Source of the DNA: an uncultured bacterium
Lineage (GTDB): Bacteria; Myxococcota_A; UBA9042; PHBI01
Length of the DNA: 45,888 bases
Direction of reading: 5' to 3'
NCBI GenBank assembly: GCA_938040325.1
Contig: CALHXW010000004.1
Span: forward strand, 1 to 45,888
A model generated the notes under the pieces. The model saw only the letters and a program-made list of their open reading frames with translations, searched no databases and had not been told where the DNA came from. This document shows positions 1 through 8,913 of the stretch, piece after piece. The translations under genes and the position numbers were made by a program. Numbering within the stretch: position 1 is the stretch's first letter; each line of letters opens with the position of its first letter.

Positions 1-1
1 A

Positions 2-898
2 GGGGCGCAGCTCCTGAGCGTCACGGTGGCACGAGCGATACGGCGGTTTCCCCAGCTGCTTGATGAGCTTGAGAGCGGTGCGCTGCATCTCTCGGCCGTC
101 AGCCTGCTCCAGACCGTCCTGACTCACGACAACGTCAACGCGCTGATTCTGAGAGCGCGCGGTGCATCCAAGCGAGAGGTGGAGCGACTCGTTGTCGAGG
201 TGGCCCCAAAGCCGACGGTAGCGACTCGGATCACGCGACTACCTCAAGCCAGGCTCGGTCACCAGAGCGAGCTTCGGGTGCAGCCAACAGCTCCCTCGAC
301 CTCCCCAGCACGTCCCGAACGCGCTCCACGAACGAGGCCGCGTCGGGCGGCCGTCCAGCCGCTGTCGCCAACGGAGCACAAGCTCACCGTGACGATCGAC
401 GATGAGACCCGGGGACTTCTCGAGGAGGTGACCGCGCTTGCTAGCCACCGCCAGACAGCCAAGCGCAGCGTTCGAGCACTACTGCACGAGGCGCTCACAC
501 TCCTTCGGAGAGACCTCAGGCGCCGCCATCGAGCCGACGTGAAGCGACCCAAGCAGACCAACGCGGCCCCAGTCAATGGCGCCGCGAAGCCGCAAACCAG
601 CGACGCAGAAACACGATCCCCGGGGACCGTCGCAGGAGCGCGCTCGCGCCACGTCCCAGCAGACGTTGTCCGTACCGTCTATGAACGCGACGGAGAGCGA
701 TGCACGTATCGTGACCCACAGACCTCGCGGCGGTGTGTGGCGACGCACAGGCTGCAGCTCGACCACATCCACCCCTTTGCACTCGGCGGAGAGCACTCAG
801 CATCGAATCTCCGCGTGCTTTGCCAGCATCACAACAATCAGCGCATCCCCCCGCGATACCGGCATCGGACGAGCAATCCATTCTCGTCGACCCGTTGA
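2..898 (+). CDS. HNH endonuclease domain protein, 5' end cut by window
   Basis: The reading frame is open to the left edge of the window, and the residues before the first GTG (position 26) continue the alignment-like pattern leading into ARAIRRFP, so the real start lies outside. The N-terminal half is helical and resembles the regulatory part of HNH proteins common in Myxococcota; a basic Pro/Arg-rich linker follows. The C-terminal 60 residues hold the nuclease core: a Cys in RCTY, LDHIHP (the HNH histidines), then NLRVLCQHHN, which is the expected beta-beta-alpha metal fold. I infer a metal-dependent DNA nuclease; its target and whether it acts in defence, mobility or repair are unknown. 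No methylase or integrase is adjacent. Family assignment is firm, biological role is not. Confidence 0.82.
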   Translation, partial: GAQLLSVTVARAIRRFPQLLDELESGALHLSAVSLLQTVLTHDNVNALILRARGASKREVERLVVEVAPKPTVATRITRLPQARLGHQSELRVQPTAPSTSPARPERAPRTRPRRAAVQPLSPTEHKLTVTIDDETRGLLEEVTALASHRQTAKRSVRALLHEALTLLRRDLRRRHRADVKRPKQTNAAPVNGAAKPQTSDAETRSPGTVAGARSRHVPADVVRTVYERDGERCTYRDPQTSRRCVATHRLQLDHIHPFALGGEHSASNLRVLCQHHNNQRIPPRYRHRTSNPFSSTR

Positions 899-1424
899 TG
901 ACCCAAGTCTCGAAAAAGAGGGGAGTGCACCTGGAGACAGCGAAGCCTCGGATTCTCAAATGGCTAAAGTCGAGGCTAGAGCACCGATCAGGCTAATGTG
1001 CGATGCGACTCTGAGAGGAGCGAGACCCGCAGGAGGCGCGGGTCGATTCACGGGCGAGCGACGCCGAGATTGGAGTGTCGTGTCCGGAATTTGGCTGCGA
1101 ACTAGCCGGACGGACACTAGCCCCAAAACAAGCGCTCTTTCCGGCTTTGGCGATGCCCTCGCCAGCGACGTCCATGCTTCGCTTCGCTCACCTGAACTCG
1201 ACGATGCACGCATCGCCTGCGTCCAGCGGACGCCGCTGGCGAGCAGCCTTCGCCTCGCGCGAAGACAGCGCTTGATTTGGGACTAGCGTCAGCGAGGCGC
1301 CGCGCTCTCCACGCCGCATCGCGCCATCTGAGGCGTCGGACTCGCTGCGGCACCTCAGCCTACGCTCAAACGTCTGTCGCATGATAGAGACGCGGGCCCG
1401 TCACGTCGTGAGGACCTGCCCCCG
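899..1424. other. Gene-poor intergenic region with hairpin and palindromic element
   Basis: About 525 bases separate the HNH gene from the DTW gene. The only structures I can support are a perfect 7-base hairpin (GACCCGC at 1024-1030 pairing with GCGGGTC at 1038-1044, no T-tract) and the CTAG-bounded palindromic repeat at 1117-1286. Open frames here lack homology, ribosome sites and plausible codon use. Confidence 0.6.
1117..1286. repeat. CTAG-ended near-palindromic repeat, MITE-like (family A)
   Basis: Both ends are CTAG. The left arm starts CTAGCCCCAAAACAAGCGCT; the reverse complement of the right end starts CTAGTCCCAAATCAAGCGCT. Further in, CTCGCCAGCGACGTCC on the left matches CTCGCCAGCGGCGTCC on the right, and the centre contains CGATGCACGCATCG. 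The unit is about 170 bases and codes for nothing recognisable. A near-identical left end recurs at 20566 after the dam gene. This looks like a non-autonomous mobile element or extragenic palindrome that targets or duplicates CTAG; no transposase is in the window. Confidence 0.7.
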
Positions 1425-2630
1425 TTGACTGTACCCGCTGAACCACGCCGCCACTGTTACCGCTGCGACAAGCCCGCATCGATGTGTCTGTGCGCCGTCC
1501 TGGAGCCGGTCGACAACCAGGTTCGAGTCCACATCCTCCAGCACCCGCGGGAGCGTCGGCACGCGCTCAACACGGCGCGGCTGCTGAGGCTGGGACTCTC
1601 CGCGTGTGAGGTCCACGTGCTCTCGTCGCAAGAAAAGAGCGTCGCGTGCAAGCCTCTAGCGCTCGGCCCAAGGGCCGGTCTGCTCTACCCGAGCCCGGGC
1701 AGTCGCGACCTCAACGACCTGCGGCCTGCTGAGCGTCCCGACGAGCTGGTGGTCATCGACGGCACCTGGGCACAGGCCAACCGGATGCACCGCGACAACC
1801 CATGGCTCGCCGCGCTGCCGAGCTACCGCCTCACGCCGACGGAAGGCAGCCGTTACCGAATCCGAGAGGAGCCGCGGCTCGAGTGCCTCTCGACCGTCGA
1901 GTCTGTCGTCGCGGCTCTGCGGCAGCTCGAGCCCGACCTCGTCGGCCTTGAACGGCTCGACAGCGCCTTCGACCGCATGATCGATGACCAGATCGCTGCC
2001 GCGGCAGCGAACCCGTCGACCCATGCGCGGGGTCAGCGCCCGCGACGCCGGATGCCCAAGCCGGTGCCGGCAGCGCTACTCAGCGCCGACGCCTGCTTCA
2101 TCCTCGCCTACACCGAAGCCGAGCCACTGCGCCCGGGCGACGACAGCACAGCGCGGGCGCCGATCCGCATCTCTGCGGTGGCGTCCGATGCTGGCAGTCC
2201 CGTCTTCGACGCCGTGGTGCAGACCCGCCACGCACCCAGCGCATTCGAGGCTGGCGTCATGGAGCTGAAAGCCCGGGACTTCGACAACGCGCGTCCACAC
2301 GACATCGTGGTGAATGAGCTCCAGGACTTCTGCCTCTCCCTCGCCGACGGTCGGCCCATCGTCTTGCTGAGCTGGGGCACACGGACGCTCGCCTGGCTCG
2401 ACCACAACCTGCGAGCGGGTCGACGCGACATCGCGAGCGTGTTGCTCAAGGGGGTGTGGGCCAACGTCGCTCGGCGGCGCGTACCCGATCTTGAGGTCGT
2501 CGTCGCCGAGCTCGGGCTGAAACCCGTGCCGCTACCCATCGCAGGCCGGGCAGGACGCCGCCTTAGCTGCGCGCGGGCGATGCTCAAGCCCATCCAGGCC
2601 GCAGGCCGCAACGGCCCTACACGAGCGTGA
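1425..2630 (+). CDS. DTW-domain tRNA-uridine aminocarboxypropyltransferase-like protein with extra C-terminal domain
   Basis: Residues 1-190 form a DTW domain: an N-terminal zinc-type cysteine pattern (CYRCDKPASMCLCAVL), the signature DGTW in VVIDGTWAQANRM, then YRIREEP and the ECLSTVES motif. Family members (TapT/TuaA, TSR3-like SPOUT relatives) transfer the 3-amino-3-carboxypropyl group of SAM to a uridine, making acp3U in tRNA. The protein is 401 residues, roughly twice a minimal DTW protein. Residues about 208-390 have a pattern like a DEDD exonuclease fold (strand, IRISAVAS, FDAVVQTRHAP, NELQDFC, final GRAGRRLSCARAM) but without the acidic catalytic residues. The start is TTG with no clear alternative. 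Its last 14 bases overlap the convergent helicase gene. Confidence 0.85.
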   Translation: MTVPAEPRRHCYRCDKPASMCLCAVLEPVDNQVRVHILQHPRERRHALNTARLLRLGLSACEVHVLSSQEKSVACKPLALGPRAGLLYPSPGSRDLNDLRPAERPDELVVIDGTWAQANRMHRDNPWLAALPSYRLTPTEGSRYRIREEPRLECLSTVESVVAALRQLEPDLVGLERLDSAFDRMIDDQIAAAAANPSTHARGQRPRRRMPKPVPAALLSADACFILAYTEAEPLRPGDDSTARAPIRISAVASDAGSPVFDAVVQTRHAPSAFEAGVMELKARDFDNARPHDIVVNELQDFCLSLADGRPIVLLSWGTRTLAWLDHNLRAGRRDIASVLLKGVWANVARRRVPDLEVVVAELGLKPVPLPIAGRAGRRLSCARAMLKPIQAAGRNGPTRA

Positions 2631-5073
2631 GGACCTTGGCGATGAGTCGCTTCGTCGAGCCGTTGACGAAGAGGACCCGCACCTTGGCGCGCTCCCCGCT
2701 GCCGTCGATCGCCTCCACCCGTCCCTGACCGAACTTCGCGTGGAACACAACCGAGCCGATGCGCATCTCGCCATCAGGGTCCTGGCTGAAGTCCTCGTAG
2801 GACGGGGTCGCCTGTGAGGCATCTGCCCAGTTGTCGGCGACCTTCCGTCGCGGCTTTGCGCCTGTACGCCGCCCTCCGATCCGGTCGGCAAGGCTCTGTC
2901 GGCGCGGTGCAGCCGCCTCGTAGGTCATGCAGTCACTTGGCAGTCCGTCGAGGAAGCGGCTCTGCATGGTGATCTTGACCTGACCGAAGCGTCGTCGAGA
3001 CGACGCCCACGTCAGAAAGAGCCGATGCCGGGCTCGCGTCATCGCTACATACGCGAGCCGACGCTCCTCTTCGATGCCCGCGCTGCTGTCGCTCGAGTTG
3101 AAGTGAGGCATCAGGTCCTCTTCCATCCCCGTCACGAACGCCACGTCGTACTCAAGCCCTTTGGCCGTGTGAGCGGTCATCAGGACCACCTCGTCTTGGT
3201 CGTCAAGCTCGGCACGGTCGAGCTCGCTGACCAGCGCCACGTCTTCGAGGTAGGCCGTTAGCGTTGGGTCTTCGCTTCGGTCGGAGAAGTCCGCAATAGC
3301 CGCGACCAGCTCCTTGACGTTGTCGGCGCGACTCTCAGCCTCGACGGAGCCATCGGCCGCGAGCAGCTTGAGGTAGCCCGTGCGCTCGATGACCTCCTCG
3401 ACGACCTGAGTGGCAGGACTTGCCTCAGCCATCGCTCGCAGCTCAATGATGAGCTCCACAAAGGGAGTGAGCTTCTTGCTGAGCTTTTTGTCTTTGGCCA
3501 AGCCGCAGCAGGCCTGCCACAGCGTGAGTTCCTTGGCCTCGGCGGCGGCACGAATCGTCTCGACGGTTGTCTTTCCGATCCCGCGCGCAGGCTTGTTCAC
3601 GGCCCGCTCGAACGCAATGGGGTCGGCCGGGTTCGCCACCAGCTTGAGGTAGGCCAGGATGTCTTTGATCTCTGCGCGCTCGTAGAACTTCAGCCCGCCC
3701 ACGATCTTGTAGTAGATGTGGCGCGAACGAAGCGCCTCTTCAAAGGCCCGGCTCTGGGCATTGGTCCGGTAGAAGATGGCCATCTCGCCGCGCGAGAACT
3801 CGGTGTCGAGCTCTTGGATCCGCATGGCGACGTACTCGGCCTCCTGACGCTCGGACTGTGCGCTGAACACCCGGACCTTCTCGCCAGCGTCCCGCTCGGT
3901 CCAGAGGCACTTGCCGTGCCGAGTCCGGTTCTGCGCGATGAGCGCGCCGGACACATCGAGGATGTTGCCGCTGCTCCGGTAGTTCTGCTCGAGCCGGACG
4001 ACCTCGGCACCCACGTAGTCGGTGTCGAAGCCCAAGATGTTCTGCACCTCCGCGCCGCGCCAGCGGTAGATGCTCTGGTCGTCGTCGCCGACCACGGTGA
4101 TGTTGCGCTCTGGGTTGAGCACCGCCGCGAGCAGCTCGTACTGCGCCTTGTTTGTGTCCTGAAACTCGTCCACAAGCACATAGCGCCAACGCGACTGGTA
4201 CTCGAAGCCGACCGCCCGATGCTCGGTCACGAGACGCCACGGCAAAAAGATCAGGTCGCCGAAGTCGACCGCCCCTGCCGCCTTCATCCGCTTGGTGTAG
4301 ACCTCGTAGACCTGCGCCGCTCGCTGCTCGAACGGGCCGTCTCGTGGCACGTCCTTGTGTCCAGGGCTGCGACACTGCTGCTTCTGTTCGTTGATGAAGC
4401 GCTGCATCCGCTTGGTCGGAAAGAGCTTGTCGCTGATGTTGAGGAGCTTCATGACGCGACCGACCATCGTGAGCTGGTCGCCCGAGTCATAGATGTTGAA
4501 GTGCTTGGGCAGACCCAAGAGCTCCGCATGTCGCCGCAGCATGCGCGCGCCAACCGCATGGAACGTACCGAGCCAGAGCCCCTCGCTGCGGTCGCCGAGC
4601 AGCTCGTGGCAGCGCTCCTTCATCTCGCCGGCGGCCTTATTGGTGAAGGTGACGGCCAGAATCTCCCACGGCCGGTAGCCGACCTCGGAGATCAGCCATG
4701 AGATCTTGCGCGTGAGCGCCCGCGTCTTGCCGCTGCCGGCACCCGCCAACACCAGCAGCGGGCCGTCGGTGGACAGCACCGCTCGACGCTGGGGGGCGTT
4801 GAGCCCGGCAATGATCGGGTGGTCGTCCGGCACATCGCCAGGCGCCGTCAGGCCGAAACGGCGCGGAACCACCGCCGAGATGGGTTGGGCTGAAGCCGCT
4901 GGCGGCGGCGTCAGCGCGGCGTCGGGCGATGGGTTCTCCGGCGCTGGCGATGGCTCCGACACATCACCCACAGCGGCGGGCGTCGTCGCTACGGCGTCCG
5001 CAGCGTCTGCAGGAGGCACCGGCTTTGCCGGTTCATCTCCTGTCCCATCGAGATCGAAGCTGAACTGTCCCAT
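2617..5073 (-). CDS. pcrA: UvrD/PcrA-type superfamily 1 DNA helicase
   Basis: An 818-residue 3'-5' DNA helicase used in repair and replication-conflict resolution. Visible motifs are the Q-motif/LNAPQRRAV region, Walker A GAGSGKT at 111-117, motif Ia FTNKAAGEM, Walker B DEFQDTN, motif III GDDDQSIYRWRGA, VRLEQNYRSS, and motif VI YVAMTRARHRLFLTWA. The last 45 residues (VGSVVFHAKFGQGRVEAI...) are the Tudor-like tail that in PcrA/UvrD contacts RNA polymerase. An 85-residue Pro/Ala-rich N-terminal extension precedes the helicase core and is unusual. The ATG has a GGAGG eight bases upstream on the minus strand. PcrA and UvrD cannot be told apart with certainty here. Its 3' end overlaps the DTW gene by 14 bases, tail to tail. 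Confidence 0.95.
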   Translation of the reverse strand: MGQFSFDLDGTGDEPAKPVPPADAADAVATTPAAVGDVSEPSPAPENPSPDAALTPPPAASAQPISAVVPRRFGLTAPGDVPDDHPIIAGLNAPQRRAVLSTDGPLLVLAGAGSGKTRALTRKISWLISEVGYRPWEILAVTFTNKAAGEMKERCHELLGDRSEGLWLGTFHAVGARMLRRHAELLGLPKHFNIYDSGDQLTMVGRVMKLLNISDKLFPTKRMQRFINEQKQQCRSPGHKDVPRDGPFEQRAAQVYEVYTKRMKAAGAVDFGDLIFLPWRLVTEHRAVGFEYQSRWRYVLVDEFQDTNKAQYELLAAVLNPERNITVVGDDDQSIYRWRGAEVQNILGFDTDYVGAEVVRLEQNYRSSGNILDVSGALIAQNRTRHGKCLWTERDAGEKVRVFSAQSERQEAEYVAMRIQELDTEFSRGEMAIFYRTNAQSRAFEEALRSRHIYYKIVGGLKFYERAEIKDILAYLKLVANPADPIAFERAVNKPARGIGKTTVETIRAAAEAKELTLWQACCGLAKDKKLSKKLTPFVELIIELRAMAEASPATQVVEEVIERTGYLKLLAADGSVEAESRADNVKELVAAIADFSDRSEDPTLTAYLEDVALVSELDRAELDDQDEVVLMTAHTAKGLEYDVAFVTGMEEDLMPHFNSSDSSAGIEEERRLAYVAMTRARHRLFLTWASSRRRFGQVKITMQSRFLDGLPSDCMTYEAAAPRRQSLADRIGGRRTGAKPRRKVADNWADASQATPSYEDFSQDPDGEMRIGSVVFHAKFGQGRVEAIDGSGERAKVRVLFVNGSTKRLIAKVLTLV

Positions 5074-5185
5074 CGAGCGCGCCTCCAGCCGCGTGAGACT
5101 ACAGCGCCGCTCGGCAATGATCGATAGTGAAAACGCAAAAAGAGGAACATGCGTTCAGGTGGCGGCTCGTCGAGCGCTCCTCCGC

Positions 5186-7021
5186 CTACTCGACGGTCAC
5201 TGACTTCGCCAGGTTCCGTGGCTGGTCGACGTCGGTGCCCTTGAAGTCTGCCATGTAGTAAGCCAGCAGCTGCATCGGAAGCGACATCATCAGCGGCAAC
5301 ACCGTCTCCGGCACGTCGGGCACCGTCAGCTTGAAGTCACCGATCTCATCGGCTTCGGCGTCTCCATCGGTCGCTACGGTCAGCACCGGGCCACTACGCG
5401 CCTTCACCTCGGCGAGGTTGCTTCGCACCTTGGCGAAGTGGGCGTCCATGGGGTTGAGCACGACCGTGGGAACGTCCTCATCGATGAGCGCAATCGGCCC
5501 ATGCTTCATCTCGCCTGCCGCGTAGCCTTCGGCATGGATGTAGCTGATCTCTTTGAGCTTGAGCGCGCCTTCGAGGGCAAGTGGGTAGAGGTTTCCGCGG
5601 CCGAGGAAGAGCATGCTGTGGACCTGATGCCACGACCGAATGATGGAGGCGTAGTCGTGCTCTCGCTCTAGCTCGGCCTCCATCATCGCCGGCACGTGCA
5701 GGAGTGCCTCGAGCTCGCGGACGACCCCTTCCGGCGCGAGACGGCCCAGCAGGTGACCGAAGCGAATCGCGAGCAGGTGGAGCGCGGCGAGCTGGGTCGT
5801 GAAGGCCTTGGTCGAGGCGACGCCGATCTCGGGTCCGGCGTGGGTGTAGAGCGTGCCGTGGCTCTCGCGTGGAATCGACGACTCGATGACGTTACAGATG
5901 CTGATGATGGTTGCGCCACGGGCCTTGGCGTCGCGCAAGGCGGCCAAGGTGTCGGCGGTCTCTCCAGACTGACTGATCGCCAGGACGAGGGTGCGCTCGT
6001 CGATCGGTGCTCGTCGGTAGCGAAACTCGCTGGCCAGCTCGACATGGGTCGCGAGTCCCGCCAAGTCTTCGAAGTGGTACTTGCCGACGAGACCGGCATG
6101 CCAGCTCGTGCCGCAGGCGATGACATAGAACTGCGAGATGTTCTGCAGCTGCTCGGCAGTGACCGGGATCTCGGGCAGGTCGACCTCGCAGCGCTCAAGC
6201 GAGAACCGGCCTCTCAGCGTGTCTGCGATGGCGCGTGGTTGCTCGTGAATCTCCTTGAGCATGAAGTGCTTGTAGCCGCCCTTCTCGGCCATCGAAGGCG
6301 TCCAAGTGATGCGCTTGATGACCGGCTCAACCTCTTTCCCTGTCTCGATATCCGTCAGGGTCACCGAGCCTGCGCGGACCGTCGCGAGCACGCCGTCATC
6401 GAGAAACACGATGTCTCGAGTGTGGTTGAGGATCGCCGACACATCGCTGGCGAGGTAGTTCTCATCGGTCCCGAAGCCGAGGACGAGCGGGCTCGCCAGC
6501 CGCGCACCTACGAGCACGTCGGGCTCGGACGCGTCCACCACGACGATCGAGTAGGCGCCATGGAGCCGCCGGACAGCAGCTCGCACCGCGTCGACCAGCG
6601 AGAGCTTGCGAGCGGTCTTGATGTGATTGACGAGGTGGGCGATCACCTCTGTGTCGGTCTCGGACGCGAACACGTGGCCGTGACCGACGAGCTCGCGCTT
6701 GAGCTCCACGTAGTTCTCAATGATGCCGTTGTGCACCACCGCGATCTCGCCTGACCGATGCGGATGCGCGTTGTCGACTGTCGGTGCGCCGTGAGTCGCC
6801 CAGCGCGTGTGGCCGATCCCCAAGAGGCCATCGGTCGGCTCGGCTTTGATGGCTCGCTTGAGATTGATGAGCTTGCCCTTTGCGCGCCGCGTCTCGAGGA
6901 CTCCGTCGCGCACAATCGCGACGCCCGCCGAGTCATAGCCTCGGTACTCGAGCTTCTCTAAGCCGCTCACCAGCACGTCTACGCAAGGGTTGCTTCCGAT
7001 GTAGCCGACGATTCCACACAT
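5186..7021 (-). CDS. glmS: Glutamine-fructose-6-phosphate aminotransferase (isomerizing)
   Basis: Makes glucosamine-6-phosphate from fructose-6-phosphate and glutamine, the first committed step to UDP-GlcNAc for peptidoglycan and LPS. The 611-residue length is typical. The N-terminal MCGIVGYIG supplies the catalytic Cys exposed after Met removal; GHTRWATHG and HNGIIENY are class II glutaminase motifs. Two SIS sugar-isomerase domains follow (ACGTSWHAG; AISQSGETADT; EGALKLKEISYIHAEGYAAGEMKHGPIALI), and the C-terminal PRNLAKSVTVE is the conserved tail. It starts with ATG behind AAGGAG and lies 48 bases downstream of glmU on the same strand, so the two are probably co-transcribed. The short gap leaves no room for a glmS ribozyme. 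Confidence 0.97.
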   Translation of the reverse strand: MCGIVGYIGSNPCVDVLVSGLEKLEYRGYDSAGVAIVRDGVLETRRAKGKLINLKRAIKAEPTDGLLGIGHTRWATHGAPTVDNAHPHRSGEIAVVHNGIIENYVELKRELVGHGHVFASETDTEVIAHLVNHIKTARKLSLVDAVRAAVRRLHGAYSIVVVDASEPDVLVGARLASPLVLGFGTDENYLASDVSAILNHTRDIVFLDDGVLATVRAGSVTLTDIETGKEVEPVIKRITWTPSMAEKGGYKHFMLKEIHEQPRAIADTLRGRFSLERCEVDLPEIPVTAEQLQNISQFYVIACGTSWHAGLVGKYHFEDLAGLATHVELASEFRYRRAPIDERTLVLAISQSGETADTLAALRDAKARGATIISICNVIESSIPRESHGTLYTHAGPEIGVASTKAFTTQLAALHLLAIRFGHLLGRLAPEGVVRELEALLHVPAMMEAELEREHDYASIIRSWHQVHSMLFLGRGNLYPLALEGALKLKEISYIHAEGYAAGEMKHGPIALIDEDVPTVVLNPMDAHFAKVRSNLAEVKARSGPVLTVATDGDAEADEIGDFKLTVPDVPETVLPLMMSLPMQLLAYYMADFKGTDVDQPRNLAKSVTVE

Positions 7022-7069
7022 ACTCTCTACTCCTTACACTCGCTGGTAGTGGCTCTTTCGCCCTCGCGC

Positions 7070-8542
7070 TCAGGTGGACGGGGCGTCCGATGTTCGCGTC
7101 GCTGCCCGCGCCGCACGCTTGGCCGCTTTCTCTTTCTCGCGGGGCAGACGCCTGCGCGAGTAATATGATTCCACGTGCTCTTGTGGACTTCGGCTTATTG
7201 CGAGCGCTCCTGAAGGAACATCGCGCGTGACGGTTGTTCCCGCCGCGATTGTCGCGTTCGCTCCGACCCGCACGGGTGCCACAAGCTGCGTGTCGCTGCC
7301 GATGAACACGCCGTCTTCCAGAACGGTCTGGTGCTTGTCGAAACCGTCGTAGTTGCACGTGATCGTTCCAGCGCCGATGTTGACGTCTTGCCCGATGGTG
7401 CAGTCCCCCAAGTAGCTGAGGTGGCTTGCCTTTGAGCCATCACCGAAGACGGCCTTTTTGGTCTCAACGAAGTTGCCGATCTTCGTGTTGGCACCAAGCT
7501 TTGTTCCGGGCCGTAGGTGGGCGTAGGGCCCAACAACAGCGCCGGCACCTAGCACGGCGCTGTCCGCCACCACATACGGGCGGACGTGAGCGCGCGGGCC
7601 GACGACGCAGTCCGTCAGGACGCAGCCCACGTCCACGATGGCGCCATCGCCGATCGACGTGGTGCCGCGGAGGACCACCCCGGGGCCGATCGTGACGTCC
7701 CGACCAAGCTCGGGTCGGCCCTCGATTCGCACGGTGTCTGGGTTCTGGAAGGTCACCCCGGCGTCCATCCAGGCGCTGATCCGACGCGAAAGCACCGTCT
7801 TCTCAAGGGCTGCCAGCTGCGAGCGCGTGTTGATTCCCGCGACCGCGATGGGCTCGTCGAGCTCGTACACAGCTGCCTTCGCGCCCGCGGCAACAGCGGC
7901 TGCGAGGACATCGGTCAGGTAGAGCTCGCCCTGGGCGTTGTCCGCGGAGAGGGTGGCAAGTCCGGCGACCAAGGTCGCGCGGTCGAAGAGGTAGAGCCCG
8001 GCGTTGACCTCGTCGATGGCGCGCTGCTCGGCATCGGCATCGGCATGCTCGACGATCTGCTGAGCGCTGCCGTCTGCGGCCCGGACCACCCGGCCATAGC
8101 CTGTGGGATCGGTCACCCGCATCGACGTGAGCGTCAGCTGGGCGCCCGCGTCGCGCTGGACCTTGCTCAGTGCATCGAGGGTCGCGCTGTCCAGCGCTGG
8201 CGTGTCGCCCGACAGAACCGCGACCTCGCTGAAGCCTTCGGTGGCGGCCAGCGCGCACTGCACAGCGTGCCCAGTCCCACGGGGCACGTCCTGGCGAGCA
8301 AAGGTAACGCGGTCGCCGAACGCATCGCCAAGCACCCGCCGCACGGCATCCTCTTGGTGGCCGACGACGACCACGACGCTCTCGGCTCCGGCACCGAGCG
8401 CCGCCTCGACCACCCAGACGACCATGGCGCGCCCCAGGAATGGATGAAGGACTTTCGTGAGTTCTGACTTCATGCGGGTACCGCGGCCTGCTGCCAGCAC
8501 GACGGCAACGCGCGAACCCGGGGCGGAGTGAGACGATGACAT
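7070..8542 (-). CDS. glmU: Bifunctional GlmU: GlcN-1-P acetyltransferase / GlcNAc-1-P uridyltransferase
   Basis: Carries out the last two steps to UDP-GlcNAc. The N-terminal uridyltransferase has LAAGRGTRMKS and the HPFLGRAMV region, with GTGHAVQ and the metal-binding VNAGLYLFD. From about residue 265 it becomes a left-handed beta-helix of hexapeptide repeats (IGPGVVLRGT, IGDGAIVDVG), with the acetyltransferase signatures HLRPGTKLG, GNFVETKKA, SHLSYLGD, and IGAGTITCNYDG. A short Lys/Arg/Ala-rich tail ends the 490-residue protein. The ATG sits behind a good TAAGGAG site. It is the promoter-proximal gene of the glmU-glmS pair and is divergent from the kinase-like gene at 8914. Confidence 0.97.
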   Translation of the reverse strand: MSSSHSAPGSRVAVVLAAGRGTRMKSELTKVLHPFLGRAMVVWVVEAALGAGAESVVVVVGHQEDAVRRVLGDAFGDRVTFARQDVPRGTGHAVQCALAATEGFSEVAVLSGDTPALDSATLDALSKVQRDAGAQLTLTSMRVTDPTGYGRVVRAADGSAQQIVEHADADAEQRAIDEVNAGLYLFDRATLVAGLATLSADNAQGELYLTDVLAAAVAAGAKAAVYELDEPIAVAGINTRSQLAALEKTVLSRRISAWMDAGVTFQNPDTVRIEGRPELGRDVTIGPGVVLRGTTSIGDGAIVDVGCVLTDCVVGPRAHVRPYVVADSAVLGAGAVVGPYAHLRPGTKLGANTKIGNFVETKKAVFGDGSKASHLSYLGDCTIGQDVNIGAGTITCNYDGFDKHQTVLEDGVFIGSDTQLVAPVRVGANATIAAGTTVTRDVPSGALAISRSPQEHVESYYSRRRLPREKEKAAKRAARAATRTSDAPST

Positions 8543-8913
8543 GGGGGCTCCTTAAATCAGACACCGAGGCGGAGCGGGCGCCTTGGCTCAGACCTATCAC
8601 GGCTTGATCGCCCAGCGCCAAATTGTTGGCCGGGTCAGCCGGTCGACGCGGCCAGGGGTCGAGCATCGCGCGCTCACACGCGCTGACATCCGATCGAACA
8701 CGCCGGCGGGCGAAACCTCGGGATCCCGCCTGACACCCACTGCGCTGACCAGCGATCGACGCGAGAGCCTCCGGCTTTGTTGACCTCTTGGGGGCTGTTG
8801 GGTGACGTTCGGTCACCGGCACACAAAAAAAAGCAACATTTCGAGCGAGACTTGCCGATAGTTTTGATGAGTAGAAACACCGTGCGTCGAAGGCGAGAGG
8901 ACCGACCAACCCG
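8543..8913. other. Divergent intergenic region between glmU and the kinase-like gene
   Basis: 371 bases holding the start regions of both genes. I see a perfect inverted repeat GGTGAC-GTTCG-GTCACC at 8801-8817, close to an A8 tract around 8824, which could be an operator or a small hairpin. No convincing -35/-10 pair stands out, and the short open frames here have no recognisable product. Confidence 0.5.
8801..8817. promoter_or_regulatory. Inverted repeat, candidate operator
   Basis: Six-base perfect arms GGTGAC and GTCACC separated by GTTCG, about 100 bases upstream of the kinase-like gene and 260 upstream of glmU. There is no T-tract, so an intrinsic terminator is unlikely. The binding protein is unknown. 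Confidence 0.35.

Noticed and set aside
2..898. HNH protein as part of a phage, intron or Cas9-like system
   Set aside because: No integrase, terminase, RuvC domain or intron features are present; it is a stand-alone HNH protein as far as the window shows.
1024..1044. Hairpin after the HNH gene as an intrinsic terminator
   Set aside because: The stem is good but no T-tract follows on either strand, and it lies 126 bases past the stop codon.
3718..4701. 327-residue plus-strand open frame opposite the helicase gene
   Set aside because: It is an antisense shadow of clear helicase motifs, with no ribosome site and no family match.
7022..7069. A glmS ribozyme or riboswitch before glmS
   Set aside because: Only 48 bases separate glmU and glmS, too few for the ribozyme, and the group is not known to carry it.
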